DNA of 64,000 nt from Liopterus haemorrhoidalis (lineage: Eukaryota > Arthropoda > Insecta > Coleoptera > Dytiscidae), in NCBI GenBank assembly GCA_963971575.1, contig OZ020611.1, forward strand, positions 19,256,092-19,320,091, written 5' to 3'. The notes beneath the pieces were generated by a model. That model saw only the letters and a program-made list of their open reading frames with translations, was not told the DNA's origin and did no database searches. Position numbers and translations under genes: made by a program. This document shows, one piece after another, positions 1 through 13,100 of this stretch. Position 1 is the first letter of the stretch. The number at the start of each line of letters is the position of its first letter.

Positions 1-2484
1 TTTTTCTTAAAATTCATTTTAAATTTGAAGGTATTATTATTTTACTTTTCTGCTATATGGCATCTTCCTTTAAATTTATTTTCTTTAAATATAAGTATTT
101 ATTTTTTTAATTCGTTTTTAATTTGTCGGTATTTTTTTTTTTACTTTCCATCTATATTGTTACCTTCTTTTTATTTTAATATTTTTTAAATATTAGGAAT
201 GTAAATATCGATCATAGGTATCAATACTTTGTATAAGTATCGGTATCGTTTCGGAGTATGAAAGAAAAGTATCGATTCCTTACTAGTATCGATAGTATGG
301 TTTCAACCCTAGATAGATTTCAAAATGAAATATTAGAAATTTTTTCAATTCTTGGATACGGATTATTTTGCAGATTTTCTAAATATTTATCAAAATTTTA
401 TTTTTATTTATAATTGAGTATTTATTTAAATTTTTATTTTAAAATTTACATTTAGTTTTCCATTTTTTTATTTTTTTATTTTAATTTTGTATATATTGTC
501 CTCTTTATTTAATTTAAATTTTATTTAATTAATTTGATTACAAAATGAAATATTAAAAATTATTTTTCAGTTCTTCGATACGGATTATTTTGGCTTTTTT
601 TAAAATATTTTTCTATCTAAATTTTAATTTTTTTACCTCCATTTAATTTTAATTAAATATATTAAATATTTTAATAATTCGTGTTATTTAATTTCAAATT
701 CAGTTAGTTGGTTAGTTAAATTTTTGGCCCATAGCAATGATAGCTATTTACGTAATTTCAAATTCAAATCTAAGAAGATATATGTTTTTCTTTATTCGTG
801 AATTATTTTACGGATGGAAATTTTTAATAATGCTTTATTTATTTATTTTAGATAGTCTAACTGTATGCCTGTCTATCTGTTTGTCTGTAACTAATATGGT
901 CAAACAGCCAAATCTAGAGAATTGATAATTGTTATGCACATATATATTATACTCTAAAAAAAAGTGTTAAAAGTACTTCATGGTACACTAAAAAATGAGC
1001 TTTTAGTATACCATGAAGTCCCTCGTTTTTCGTATTAATTATTTACATTTCTTTTTTGGTTAAGTTTACACTTACATACTGGTTAAATTATAGTGTTCGA
1101 AAATAAATAGTGTTAAAGCAGTATTAATTTTAACACTGAAAAAGTAATATTTCAATAATATCTCAATAAATAAAGATTTACACGGTGATTTAGTTAAAAA
1201 CAGTGAACATTTTACTTTTCTTAAATGAAAATTTTAACTCTAAAATTTTTACCAAACAGAAAATGAACTTTTACACTTAAGAATTTTTTGCTGTGTATTT
1301 TCACTTTCTAAGGACAAACCAGATCTGGTTACTTTGGTTACTTTTAAATTATATTACTGACTTTACACGAAACTTAATAAATACGTTACTTTGTAAAACG
1401 AACTTCACAATTTTTGGTTATGTTTGTATGATCTAAGGATATGACATATTAATAATGTGACAATTTAACAATTTTTATCTACAACCATTAAATAAAATAT
1501 TATTTCCGTAATTCTTCTTCTTTTGTCATTATAAAGTGCTAATTTTATCATCTACTTAACAATTACTATAGCGGAAATAATAAGATATAAACAATAATTG
1601 TTTATTATCAACAAATTGTTGAGTAAATAGATTCTAATAGTGTCATTTAAAACTACTAGTTAAATATAATTTGTTACATTTTTTAAAGCACGTATAAAGT
1701 GACAATTTTGATAATAATACATGTCTGTAATAATAATTTTATCATTTTTTTTAATTTATGACCTTTTTTTAGAACCGTTTAAGATATTTTTAATAGAATT
1801 ATATTTTTATATAATGATACATTTTTAAAAAATATAATTTTTTTTTTTTGAAAAATGGCTAGCTTCAAAATGGAGAGTGATGTACCTTGAAATATTTTAT
1901 ATATTTTTTCAATAACTTTTATTTGAGTGATTAGAGTTCCAATAAAACACGCAATTCTGAAAGATGAATTGTTTATTGTTATTACGCCGTAAATAAAAAT
2001 CTTATATATTTATAAAAATTAACTAAAATAATCTATCTTATATTAATATTTCAAAATTTTTATGTATCTGCAAAGATTATCTTATTCTTTCATTTGAAAC
2101 TTATAGCGCTACCGTCAGGCTATTGGTCAGACCGTCATAGTATACACTCTCTATAGGTCTCTGGAGGTTAAACACGACTGTGCAGCTGTTGTTTTGGCGC
2201 GAAATATAAAACTTGTGCATAAAACAAACAAAAACTTATATGTGATATAAAACGTAAAGAAACGAAAATATACTCCTGCAGTAGTAAATAATGTTCGGCT
2301 ATGATACAAACGGCCATTGGTCAGACAAAATACATAATACAAAAATACAAAATCAAACGTACACTGCACCAAATTTTAACTGCAAACGTCTGCAGCTCCG
2401 AAAGTAAATAAACACACTGAGTAGGGCTGTTACCCCCTCTATGGCAATCACCGCGTTACCATAAATCCTCACTGCCAGAATATG
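1..2484. other. AT-rich intergenic DNA, no gene
   Basis: No exon or open frame with recognisable content is present. The stretch is dominated by T-rich and A-rich tracts. Around 183-313 there is a dense cluster of ATCGAT/TATCGATA-type palindromes resembling the core of a small hAT-like repeat, but I could not match its two ends. Around 1311-1420 lies a fragment carrying the CCAGATCTGGTTAC block that recurs in the TA-flanked MITE family found later in the window. Confidence 0.6.
975..1019. repeat. 19-bp-stem hairpin
   Basis: The 19 bases at 975-993 are the inverse complement of 1001-1019 with one mismatch, leaving a 7-base loop. The arms begin ACTTCATGGTA. It may be the centre of a small inverted-repeat transposon remnant. 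No function can be assigned. Confidence 0.5.
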
Positions 2485-2492
2485 CAGCACAT

Positions 2493-3004
2493 TAGGCGTT
2501 TACTTTAGTCAGTCAGATTATTCCGAGCAATCCAAGTGCTCCCGATCCGTCCGTAAATTCAGTCGGAGCGTACACATTAGCTTATTTTTAGTCAATCCGA
2601 TTGATCCGCCGGAGCAATTCGATGATCTGGCAGGATTGCTAGGATTCATGGATTGCTGGTGGTGGGGGTTAGCGCGGGTAAATTGAATCTTACAGCCAAT
2701 TGGAATGTGTTGAAAACATAACTTAACAAAATATACGAAATAAATACCATTTGTGATAAAATGCTATTATTAGTCATAAACTCATATTTATAAAACAAAA
2801 TGCGGTAGCAGTTGTAATCAATGACAGAAATTTGACAGTTGTAGTTAGCGCCACCGTCACCAGGCGTCACTACTTAACTCAAGAAAAATATTGCTTACGA
2901 AAATGTTAACAACATCCGAGCAATCTGACTAATCTTGTGACGTCACCAGATCAATCTGAGCAATCTCGTGGCAATTTGAGCAATTAAATAACGGTAAACG
3001 CCTA
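2493..3004. mobile_element. hAT-like non-autonomous element with GAGCAATC repeats
   Basis: The ends are inverted copies of TAGGCGTTTAC. The inner flanks on both sides carry repeated GAGCAATC/GATTGCTC words. The 8-base flanks (CAGCACAT and TTGTACAT) agree at only five positions, so an 8-bp duplication is plausible but eroded. There is no transposase. Assignment to hAT is an inference from the layout, which is shared with better-preserved elements in this window. Confidence 0.45.
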
Positions 3005-3215
3005 TTGTACATAATTTCTTAGAGACAAACCACTTGTTTTATACATGACGCACGACAATAGTGAGGGGTTAATCAAAAGTTAAGTAAAATTAGAGATATA
3101 TTATAAACGTCTGTAATGTTTAAATTCCTTTAATTTTGGGGGTTCTGCAGTACTGCAGTTTTTATGTACCAGCCGCCATTGGTTGTGAATTAACGATCCC
3201 AACTCTTGTAATTTG

Positions 3216-4500
3216 TAGAGTCCTGTGCGGATAACTTTTTCTGTATCCGCATACGAACCGCATCCACATATCCAGAATCTTCAACCGATCCGCATCCGCA
3301 GCTTTTGTAAATAAAGGTATCAGCATCCGCACAATCCGGACAACGAAATTCGCTGTCAGTATTATTAAATTTAAAAAATTCCACACGTGTTTTAGGCAAT
3401 GCACTTTAAATTTTTCAAATGGCAACATGTGTTATTTTTCAAATTTTTGGAATCAATAAGACTTTTTACTTCGGGTAATAGAAACATTTTGACGGGTTAG
3501 ATAATAAAATTTTTGAGAAATATTGATTTAAATTTTGGTAATTAAATAAAACTTACTAATCAGTAAAAAATAATCCTTATTAGTTAAGTACCTAAAAACA
3601 AACTTAATTTATTAATTCTTCGAAATGTTCCACATTAGCCATTAAAAAATAACCTAATCTATATTGATTTTTTTTTGTAATATATTCTAACAAAGTGGTT
3701 CTTAAACTGGGGTCTGCGAAACAATTTTGACATTAACTTTACTTCCCCCAACTTTTCGCTTTTATTCAAATAACTCATTTAACAAAAATCCTACATGGTC
3801 AAGACTTTTTGTATTAGTTGTTACCTAACTAGTTATTGACATAACTAAACAATAATTAATAAAAATTTTATTATTTTTATTCAACTGCAAATTATTTACA
3901 GAAAACATATTATAATAAGATCTATTTTGACCCATATTTGACCAAGAAATGTTTGTATAAGATCGTATTATAATTTGTAACTTTTTTAATTCTTTTTGCT
4001 ACTATTTTTATTCATTTTATGTTTTTTATTCTATATGCTAATAAAAATGTTCATCTCAATAAATGCTTTGTTGCTGTGTGCCAAAAATTTTAACTAACTA
4101 ACTCATCTCTATAAATTCACAAGACGGTTTATTAAAATAACCAGCGATACATTTTTACCAATATTTATTATAACATAGTGCCTATGAGATTATTGAGCCA
4201 GAAATTAAGTCTCAAGAACGATGTAAATCGCCTAAGGTTGGGATGGGGTCCAAAAAAAAAAGTTTTTTGTTCAAGAGGGAGTCCTCGGACTACGTTAAGT
4301 TTAAGAACCCCTGTTCTAACATGTTAGATGTAATTCTTTCTCGAGTCAGAATTAGCTGGCTTATAAATCGATTTTATGTTCACGCGGATATTGTGGATAT
4401 GATATTTTATCCGCATCCGAACCGCATCCGCACGTTTTGAATGATAATTTATCCGCATCTGCAGAAAAATAGCAGATATCCGTTAATGTGCATGGCTCTA
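3216..4500. mobile_element. hAT-like non-autonomous element with GGATGCGGAT repeats
   Basis: The element starts TAGAGTCCTGTGCGGATA and ends in the inverse of TAGAGCCATGCAC. It is flanked by GTAATTTG on the left and ATAATTTG on the right, an 8-bp duplication with one difference, as expected for hAT elements. Both ends contain several degenerate copies of ATCCGCATCCGCA in inverted orientation (about 3230-3345 and 4380-4485). The interior is AT-rich and encodes nothing recognisable. Confidence 0.6.
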
Positions 4501-5214
4501 ATAATTTGAATCTGATCGATATTGACGAATAGAAATTATTTAAAATCCCCAGATACTTATGAGACAAGTGCAATAGTAATATTTCCACCCTGGACCTAAA
4601 CTCTGATATGCCACGCTACTTTATACGATTCGTTTAACAATGTTGTTATAATTTTCAAAACTAAATTGATGAGTTACGTGATTTGTATCCATAAAATTTA
4701 TTTTCACAACAGTAAACTTTGCATTTTTTAGTAATCAATGAACAAGTGAAAATTTGTTGGCAAGACTGAACCTGACAACAATATCTAATTCTATTTTTTT
4801 ACTGATTTACCTGTTGTAAATATTTTAATGTACAGAAACGTGCTAAAACCGCAAAATCTGATAATGGAATAATAATTAGATGAAAGCAAATAAATTAAAG
4901 GCTTTCTTGAAGTAAATCCTATTACGTCTTTGCAATAAATTAAATTTAGAATCGCAAGTTTGGTAACCACACGAAAATTAGGCAAGAATGAATAAAGAAA
5001 AAATACACTTCTAGCCAGGGGCGTATACAGGACTCATGGTTAGAGTGGGGGTGGGGACTTATGATGTTAATTGTAAGTCGGGGAGCGGGGGGGGGGGGGT
5101 GATGGCTGGCGTATGGTGGGCCACATACGGCTTCAAAAAAATGAGAGACTTCTTGAGACTTCAAAAAAATACGTGGCAGGAAAAATATAAACAAATATGT
5201 ATTCAATGAAAAAA
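4501..5214. other. Intergenic DNA with a G-run
   Basis: No gene is seen. At 5020-5100 a GC-richer patch begins CAGGGGCGTATACAGG, which looks like a hAT-type terminal repeat, and ends in a run of 13 G (5087-5099). No matching right end was found. Confidence 0.4.
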
Positions 5215-5480
5215 ATATATATATTTTTTAAATTTTTGAGTGGATTGTCAAATGAAATCTTTTAATGCGTACATACAGCAATTTTTATTTTTGAAATTTC
5301 ATTTTCTTTTATTGAATTGTAGCCAAAAATTTGTCAAACAGTTTTTATCCCCCCACCATAATTCCATAATCTAAAAATCTGAAAAAAAAAATGTCAATAA
5401 TATACATGATACTGGAATAGTTCAACAGGAATTTTTGATGATCTTAGGTTTTCGAAAATTATTGATATTTTTTATTTTTA
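5215..5480 (+). repeat. Diverged fragment of the GTCT-associated dispersed repeat
   Basis: Shares AATAGTTCAACAGGAATT and neighbouring words with the longer copy at 34591-35285, in the same order. It lacks the GTCT tract. Nothing is encoded. It is probably an old transposon piece of unknown class. Confidence 0.45.
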
Positions 5481-6876
5481 TTTTAAAAATAATAATTTTT
5501 TTAAAATTTATTGTGTGGTATCAAGATGTAGATTAGGGAACAAAAAGTAGTTTTTATTTATTGATTTATTTATTTATTTTTATCTTACGATTTTTGTTAA
5601 AAATGTGTTAATAAAACTTTTATTCACACCCTATAACCCGGGAATCTAAAAATCTGAAAAAATATTGAGCAACAGATTATATTTTCGGAAGATATCGCAT
5701 TTTTTATGTTATTAACAAAATTAATTTCTAATAATTTTTGGTGTGACCTAATTCAGCACCCGAATATCTCCCGGAAATCACTTTGCGTTAAGGAGTTTTG
5801 TCAAAGTCTAATGCGTTCAGAACCTCGAAATTAGAAATAAGAATTAACGTGAAATTAGTACTTAATATTAAATTTTTACGTACAAATTAAGTAGTGTTCA
5901 CAATGTAAATTACGAAATTAAGACACAACACAAATTTCTATCGATTTTTATTATTATTAGTTTAAGATTTAATTTTACTTTCACAATTCCTAGGGTAGTG
6001 TTTCTAAAATTTTTCCAAAAAATCCCCTTCCAGTTAAACCCATATTTTCATCTCTCCCTTTCTCTATTTATTAAAGCCTTTGTCACAAAGAAATATTTAT
6101 TAATAACAAGAACAAAAGTAGACATTTTTAAATTGAAAAGATACACATTGGTACAAAATTAAATATAAAAAATGCAAATGCAATTATAAATATAATCTGA
6201 GATACCAAATGTACAAAGAATATTCATTAATAACGATATTTCTTGGGGTTAGAGAAAATTTGATAAGTTGTTGCTCTGTCTTAAAAGAAACTGACTCATC
6301 TGAGGGAATGATATGGTTTAAATAGATTATTTTTGACGGTTTCAAACCGCACGCCTTAAATTCTTATTAGATGGTTCAATTGTCGAATTAGTGAAAATTT
6401 CTGAAGCTGATGTTGTAGACGGTGAGGTAATTGCAGTTTACAAATAGTTTGCATGCCAGACAAGGAGGGTATTTACCGCACTGTATAATTTTGTCATTTT
6501 CGTCACAAAACTAAATTACTAAAATACCGTGAAGCTCTACCAGTGCAAACTTCAAAATTATATAGAATATCACAAGTAAATATTTTGTTAAAAATATATT
6601 CACCACCAATATGCAAGTTTTCGAAAATATGTTTTTAAAAGTACGTTATTAAATTCAGACATAACGCCTACCAATACACGCATCAGATTAATTTATTTAC
6701 TATGATGTTCTTTCTGTGAATACTTCTGATCTATAAACGATAGGTACATGGGCCAAAGGGCAAAGGGGAGTCTCATTCAGAACTATTCAGATAAGTGTAT
6801 CTATGTAGATTTGTGTTAAGTTGGGAGCATAAAGATAAGTCATCTATTATAATTATAACCATTCCTAATACACATA
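5481..6876. other. Intergenic DNA upstream of the CYP4G gene
   Basis: AT-rich, with no open frame of note. It should contain the promoter and first non-coding exon of the P450 gene, but I cannot place a TATA box or transcription start. Confidence 0.4.
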
Positions 6877-6892
6877 TTTTTACAGGAACAAA
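6877..6892 (+). promoter_or_regulatory. Likely 5'UTR splice acceptor and start context
   Basis: A T-rich tract ending TTTTTACAG stops at 6885, seven bases before the CYP4G start codon. The context GAACAAAATG has A at -3. This suggests that translation begins just inside the second transcribed exon and that a non-coding first exon lies upstream. Confidence 0.5.
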
Positions 6893-7109
6893 ATGTCGGT
6901 GGGAGCAACGGTCCCAGAGATGGCAACGTCGTCCGGCATGTTGTCGGCGACCAGCGTGTTCTACTTCCTGCTGATCCCCGCCCTCGCCCTCTGGTACGTC
7001 TACTGGCGAGTATCCAGGAAACACATGCTTGAACTCGCAGATAAAATTCCTGGTCCAGCTGGATGGCCACTCATTGGTAACGCTTTGGAATTCAGGGGAA
7101 CTTCACCAG
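6893..7109 (+). CDS. CYP4G exon 1
   Basis: Encodes residues 1-72: a short polar leader, the hydrophobic anchor (core LLIPALALWYVYW), then the hinge region and the start of the catalytic domain (PLIGNALEFRGTSP). It ends in phase 1 before GTACTTAC. The start is the first in-frame ATG after the upstream acceptor, and the resulting leader matches CYP4G proteins in length. Confidence 0.93.
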
Positions 7110-10100
7110 GTACTTACTCAGAACATTACTCCAGAAAATTACTTCTCTAGATCTTCTGCTCTAAATCTTGAAACAATTTCCAGAACTAGTTCTAAATATT
7201 CCTGAATTTCATTTCTTAACACTTAATATTCTTTTTCAGATATCTTCTCCAAAATATATAAACGAAGCTTTGAATACGATTCCGTTGTCAAACTATGGAT
7301 TGGACCAAAACTTCTCGTCTTCTTGATCGATCCAAGAGACGTTGAATTGATTTTAAGCAGCCACGTCTTTATCGACAAATCCAACGAATACCGCTTCTTC
7401 AAACCATGGCTTGGCAATGGTCTGCTCATCAGTACTGGACAGAAATGGCGTGCACATCGTAAATTGATCGCTCCAACATTCCATTTGAACGTATTAAAAT
7501 CTTTCATTGAGCTGTTCAATGCAAACAGCAGAGCTACTGTTGAGAAAATGAGGAAGGAAAATGGAAAGAACTTTGATTGCCACGATTACATGAGTGAAGC
7601 TACTGTAGAAATTTTGTTAGGTAAGTAATAAAGTTTGATCAGATTCCAATGAACGCAAAGAGCACAAAGGAAGAACGATCTAAGGCACATATTAATCTTT
7701 TTATTAAACTTTTAAAACTAAGTCGAAGTTTCAAATATTACATTGTAGGAGAGTAGGATAGATTCCACCTGGACTTTTTTTATATAACAAATTTTATTTT
7801 TCAAAATAACGTCTTTGCTTCAATGCACACCTATCATCTAATCTAAGTACTGAGTAGTCTCATACTTATCCCAAGGATCGGGCAACTTGCAAATACAGAC
7901 AGACAGAAAGTTTTTTTGGTTGCATACTTGACCCGAGATTTGAACCTAAAAAATTACAAAATCAATTTTGACCCGTCCTGGGGAAAATGTTCCCCATCAC
8001 TGGCCTAAGCTCATGTTAAAATTCCTAACTCGCAGGAGGATATTTTTGTCAAGATACATTTTAAACTTTTTTTTTTCACATTTCAAAATATTCTTGTCAA
8101 AACACATAACACACTGGACCACAAGCTTTCAAATACCTTCCGTAAAAAATTTCTTTAGTTGCAAGCGAAGTCGCTGACGTACAACATCTTTAACTAGGTG
8201 AGTTCATTGAAAAGTGATACTACTGTAACTTAAGATATAAATTAACTGTCCATACTTAATAAAATGGCTTGGAAAATAAAATACATGAACTGTATCTTGA
8301 AAAAAGTATCCTCCTGTAAGTTAGGGAACTTACAGGAATATTATCTTTTAAGACTTCAACATTAGTTTCGGCTGTCTCAGGTCTGACACAAGTCCATTAG
8401 TCACCAGTAGTTAGTACACAGGTCTCCTATTTATCAGGCTGTAGTGAGAATTTCTAACTTTGATATGATTTTGTATATGTCTCAAAGTTTCGACTGGTAT
8501 CTTATGAGGTAGACTTTCATGATTTCCTCTTCCCTAACGTCAAGAACTTTCGGTTTCCTTCAAATGTATTTTCAATGTTTTACGTAGTCAATTAGTGATT
8601 TTATGTCAACTGAAAAATGCTTTTTAACGAACTTCAGTCTCTTTAAATGCACCATTTTCTTCCACTAATCTAATTTTGAGGTTGAAACAGTTGTTTCTTC
8701 ATAGAGGAATTTCATTGAATGTGTGGATTTGGATCTATACTTCATTTAACCACATAAACTTATATCCATTTTTCATAAAACACACATAGATTATATTGCA
8801 TTTAATGCGACTTTCACCGCTTCTTTTCGAGAATTTACACTATGTCTTATAATCGAGCAAACTCCAACGTCGAACTCTTGAAGAAGTGAAATAGGAGACA
8901 TGTATCGACAAGATTAAATACCGAAAGTGGAAGTTGATTGGCCATACACGTAGACGCTCTAGTAAAATAACTAAAAAGGTTCTAGATTGAACTTCTCATA
9001 GAAGCTGACCAAGAAAAAGACCGTTACTTTGAAAAACACCTTTCTGAAAGAGGTGGAGAGAACGGGGATCTCCTGGAGTGACGGAAAAGCGCTAGCAAAG
9101 ACCCACGTCCATTGAAGGAGTTAGATTAGATTAGATGAGACTTTGTTTAGCATTATTTTGCTACATAGATACGTAGATACCCTGTGCTTCTTGTAGGAGT
9201 AAAAGGATTAATATATTTTGAAAGAGCAATTTCGAAAGCATATGACATGGTTAACTCATTTTATGCTCGGATGTGACTTAGATCATTTTTCACCTGTACT
9301 TCAAACGTTTCTTAGTTTCTAATCGTATTTTCTTGTGTAGAAACTGCTATGGGCGTAAGCAAGAGTACCCAAGATAGAAGTGGATTCGAATACGCTTTGG
9401 CTGTGATGAAGATGTGCGATATCCTCCATTTAAGACATACCAAGGTCTGGCTCAGACCCGACTTCCTCTTCAACCTCACCAAACACGGCAAAAACCAGGA
9501 ACAACTCTTGGACATTATCCACGGACTCACCAGAAAAGTAAGTTAAATATATTAAAGTAAAGGAATAGTACTTCAAGGAATAGTACTCATTTGTAATCCA
9601 CATATAGTTCTAACATATGGGCATTATATTTGCCACTGTGTGTATTACATTGAGAGATAATAGAACCACAAATCCTTTTCAACGGGCTATGCTTTCGTCA
9701 AGTTATTTGTTTAGTCTTTGCTTGCTAAAGATTTTTTCATTTATTGCCAGTCATTGTTAGGTCCATTTGACTATGATAATTCCAGTTCAATATTTTAGGT
9801 TTTCTTGTCTCTCCATTTGTCGAAATTTGTTCAAAAAATCTAGGTAGTAAACTTTTATAACTAAATAATCCGCATTATTCTGCCAAAGCATTTGTTCACA
9901 AATACTTGAAATTTATGTGATGATACTAAATGCTTTCCATGTCAGACATCCATAAAGAAGAACAGACTTATTGTACAATTCTCGGCAAATCTGTAAGCTA
10001 CAGGCAATCATATCTAAGGTTGTTTTATGTGTTGTTATGGACAGTTTCTTGTAGATTTTTGTTTATAAGCTTACAGATTTTCCCAGAATTGCACCATTAA

Positions 10101-13100
10101 ATTCCATGCTGACTATATAAAACTTAAGACTGGTTTTCCCCTTGAAGGATACCAGGGTAGCAAGCAATTTTTGGGGGCCCCAAAAAAATAATTTTTCTAC
10201 ATATTTTTTAAGGCTTTGTACATAAAATCTAGATTTTACCCTGTCACTCACGTGTCTGTCTATTTGTATGTGAGAAATTTTGGCGAAACGGCTATAAAGT
10301 TGAAATTTGACATGTATATACAGCTCTTTCACCCACCTATATGTCAAATACTGAGGCTTCAAACTGAATTGAATTGTTTGTGTTGTTTAAATGGGATTAT
10401 TTTTATGCAACTATAGTGTGATCGAAAATAAAAGAAAATAAAAGGAACAATAATAAATTTTTATTTATATTTTTCTTGCGATTCCTGCAAAAAAAAATGT
10501 CCTCCACGTTTTTTCCAAGAGTTGGTAATTAAAAAATCTCTAAATTTCAGAATAATATTACATAGGCATTATTATATTTTTTGTGTTTTTGAATTTTTTG
10601 TGTTTTTGAAAATTATATATATTTTTAAATTTAATGAGGGAATGAAATAAAAGCCCTTAGTGCATATATTAACGGACAAAGGTTATTTTATAAAATATGT
10701 TTATTTAGAAGTGTAAAAATACTGACCCAGACATTCAGAATTCTTTTGGCCTCTTTCACAAACTATACCTAAGAAATTCTGACATTTGAGAAAATTCACA
10801 CATATCATCATTTTTTCCTTTACCTGGGAGTTTTGTGCTTTGCACACTTTGCACGTCCCTGTGGTTAAGTTAAGTGTGGCGCGATATTTTGAATGTATTT
10901 GAACTATATGCTATTTACAATAAATACATATTTATAATTAACTGATTTTAATTTTCAATAAGGTATTCAAAAACTGTGTAGAACCGACCTTCATTTATAG
11001 ATTACATTATAAGATAATTTATATGAACTGCATTTAAAATTACGTAATGATTTAAATTAAACCAACACAAAATTTTAATAATTCTCATAAAATATTCTTT
11101 TTAGGTCTTGAAACGCAAGAAGGAAGAATACCAAAAAGGAACCCCACGTGCATCTCTATTAGAAGACAAAGAATTCATTGAAAAACCAGTAGAAAAAACA
11201 AAGGAAAAGAAAATTGAAAACACCACCGTAGTCGAAGGAGTATCTTTCGGTCAATCAGTAGGACTTAAAGACGATCTTGACGTCGATGATAATGACATTG
11301 GTGAAAAGAAACGTATGGCCTTCTTAGATCTCATGATTGAATCATCACAAAATGGTGTCGTTATCAGTGACGAGGAAGTAAGAGAACAAGTAGATACTAT
11401 TATGTTTGAAGGACATGACACTACAGCAGCTGGAAGCAGTTTCTTCCTTTCTATGATGGGTATTCATCAAGAAATTCAAGATAAGGTTATCCAGGAATTG
11501 GACGAAATCTTTGGAGACTCTGATAGACCTGCTACCTTTGCTGATACTTTGGAAATGAAATATTTGGAAAGATGCTTGCTAGAAACTTTGAGAATGTACC
11601 CACCAGTGCCTGTTATTGCTCGACAACTTAAACAAGACTTGAAATTAGGTAAGAGAGTATCTATAATCACACGAAATATCATCATCGTAACTTTATAATT
11701 ACAGATGGATTGTGGCTTCCCGCGTAACCTTCCTCCAGTCAATCTTATTTTCCACGTTTACTTGCCAGTCTCTTATATTTGTTCTCTTTAAATCTTGAGC
11801 CCTTGATTGATAAATCCAGAGACTTCTAAGTTTAACTTTTAGCCTATTTCCAGTTGTAGACAGGCAGGCTTACAGTATATTTTTTGTCATTCTTAGGTTT
11901 GATATACATACGTTGTAAATGTTCAAGCGTGATTTAATCACGATCTATTTTCCGCCTTTGCTATCCAGTCTGTTATATTTTTACCCTCTTTAAATCCTGA
12001 GCTCTTCCATCAATCTTCCAGGTCTCACTTTTGGACTAAAACCAGCAGATTTATAATTACATATTTTCTTTTTGTTAAATATTTTCTTTTGTTTTGTTTG
12101 CTATTCTTTGGTTTTGGCATACGTTGTAAATGTCCAAGCCACCAGAGTCGTGATTTAATGACGACTACAATATCTTCATCATATTTCGTTATTATTTCAG
12201 GGTTCTAATATCTAAGTTGTTTTAAGCAACTGGTCTAATTAATTTTTGTTAATTATTTGTTTTGTGTTTCAGCATCTGGAGACTACGTTTTGCCAGCTGG
12301 ATGTACAGTAGTAATTGCCACAGTAAGATTACATCGCAAACCAGAGATCTACCCCAACCCAGACAAGTTTGATCCTGACAATTTCCTTCCAGAACGCACA
12401 GCTAACAGACATTACTATGCTTTCGTACCTTTCAGCGCTGGACCACGTAGTTGTGTTGGTGAGTACAATAAAAAGTAAAGTCATTACAACTATTTTTAAA
12501 ATGAAACAAATCATTTTGGAAGCAATAAAAGTCACACTGGGCCAAGTCAGGTAACTATGGTTGATGAAGAAGGAGAGTGGCTTTGTTCTTCACCAAAAAC
12601 TGTAAAACTTCGACTACGTATGACTACGTGTCGCACAGAAATCGTATTAGCATATTCGCCTATTCGTTAGCAATTCGGGTACTGCGTAATGCATCGATGC
12701 AATATTTCTGGGTGTGGCGCTGTCTTTGATTCAGTCTATCTCGGTAACTGTGAACACAAAACGACTGTTCGTGGTATCGTTTTAAAGCTATCGACGAGCT
12801 CTACTCGAATATATGAAGATAATTCCACAGTGGTTTCAACAAAACATTTAAAAATCTGTTTTCTTGTAAATACGTTTGATAATATCGCGGTTTATTTGGA
12901 CAACCGTGAATGCAAGACGATACCACACATTGTGGTTTTGCATTATTAACTCATTTCAACTCTCCCATCTACAAGTCGTAGCCATACGTTCCAAACTGAC
13001 GGCTCAATCAGAACGAAGCCTACCCCATTTTTTTTATTTTTATTATTATTTTATTTTTTTGACGAACATGCCAATTATTTCTAGGGTTTTGTATGTATGT

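Noticed and set aside
737..925. 62-codon frame in the left intergenic region
   Set aside because: AT-rich hydrophobic translation with no homology or gene context.
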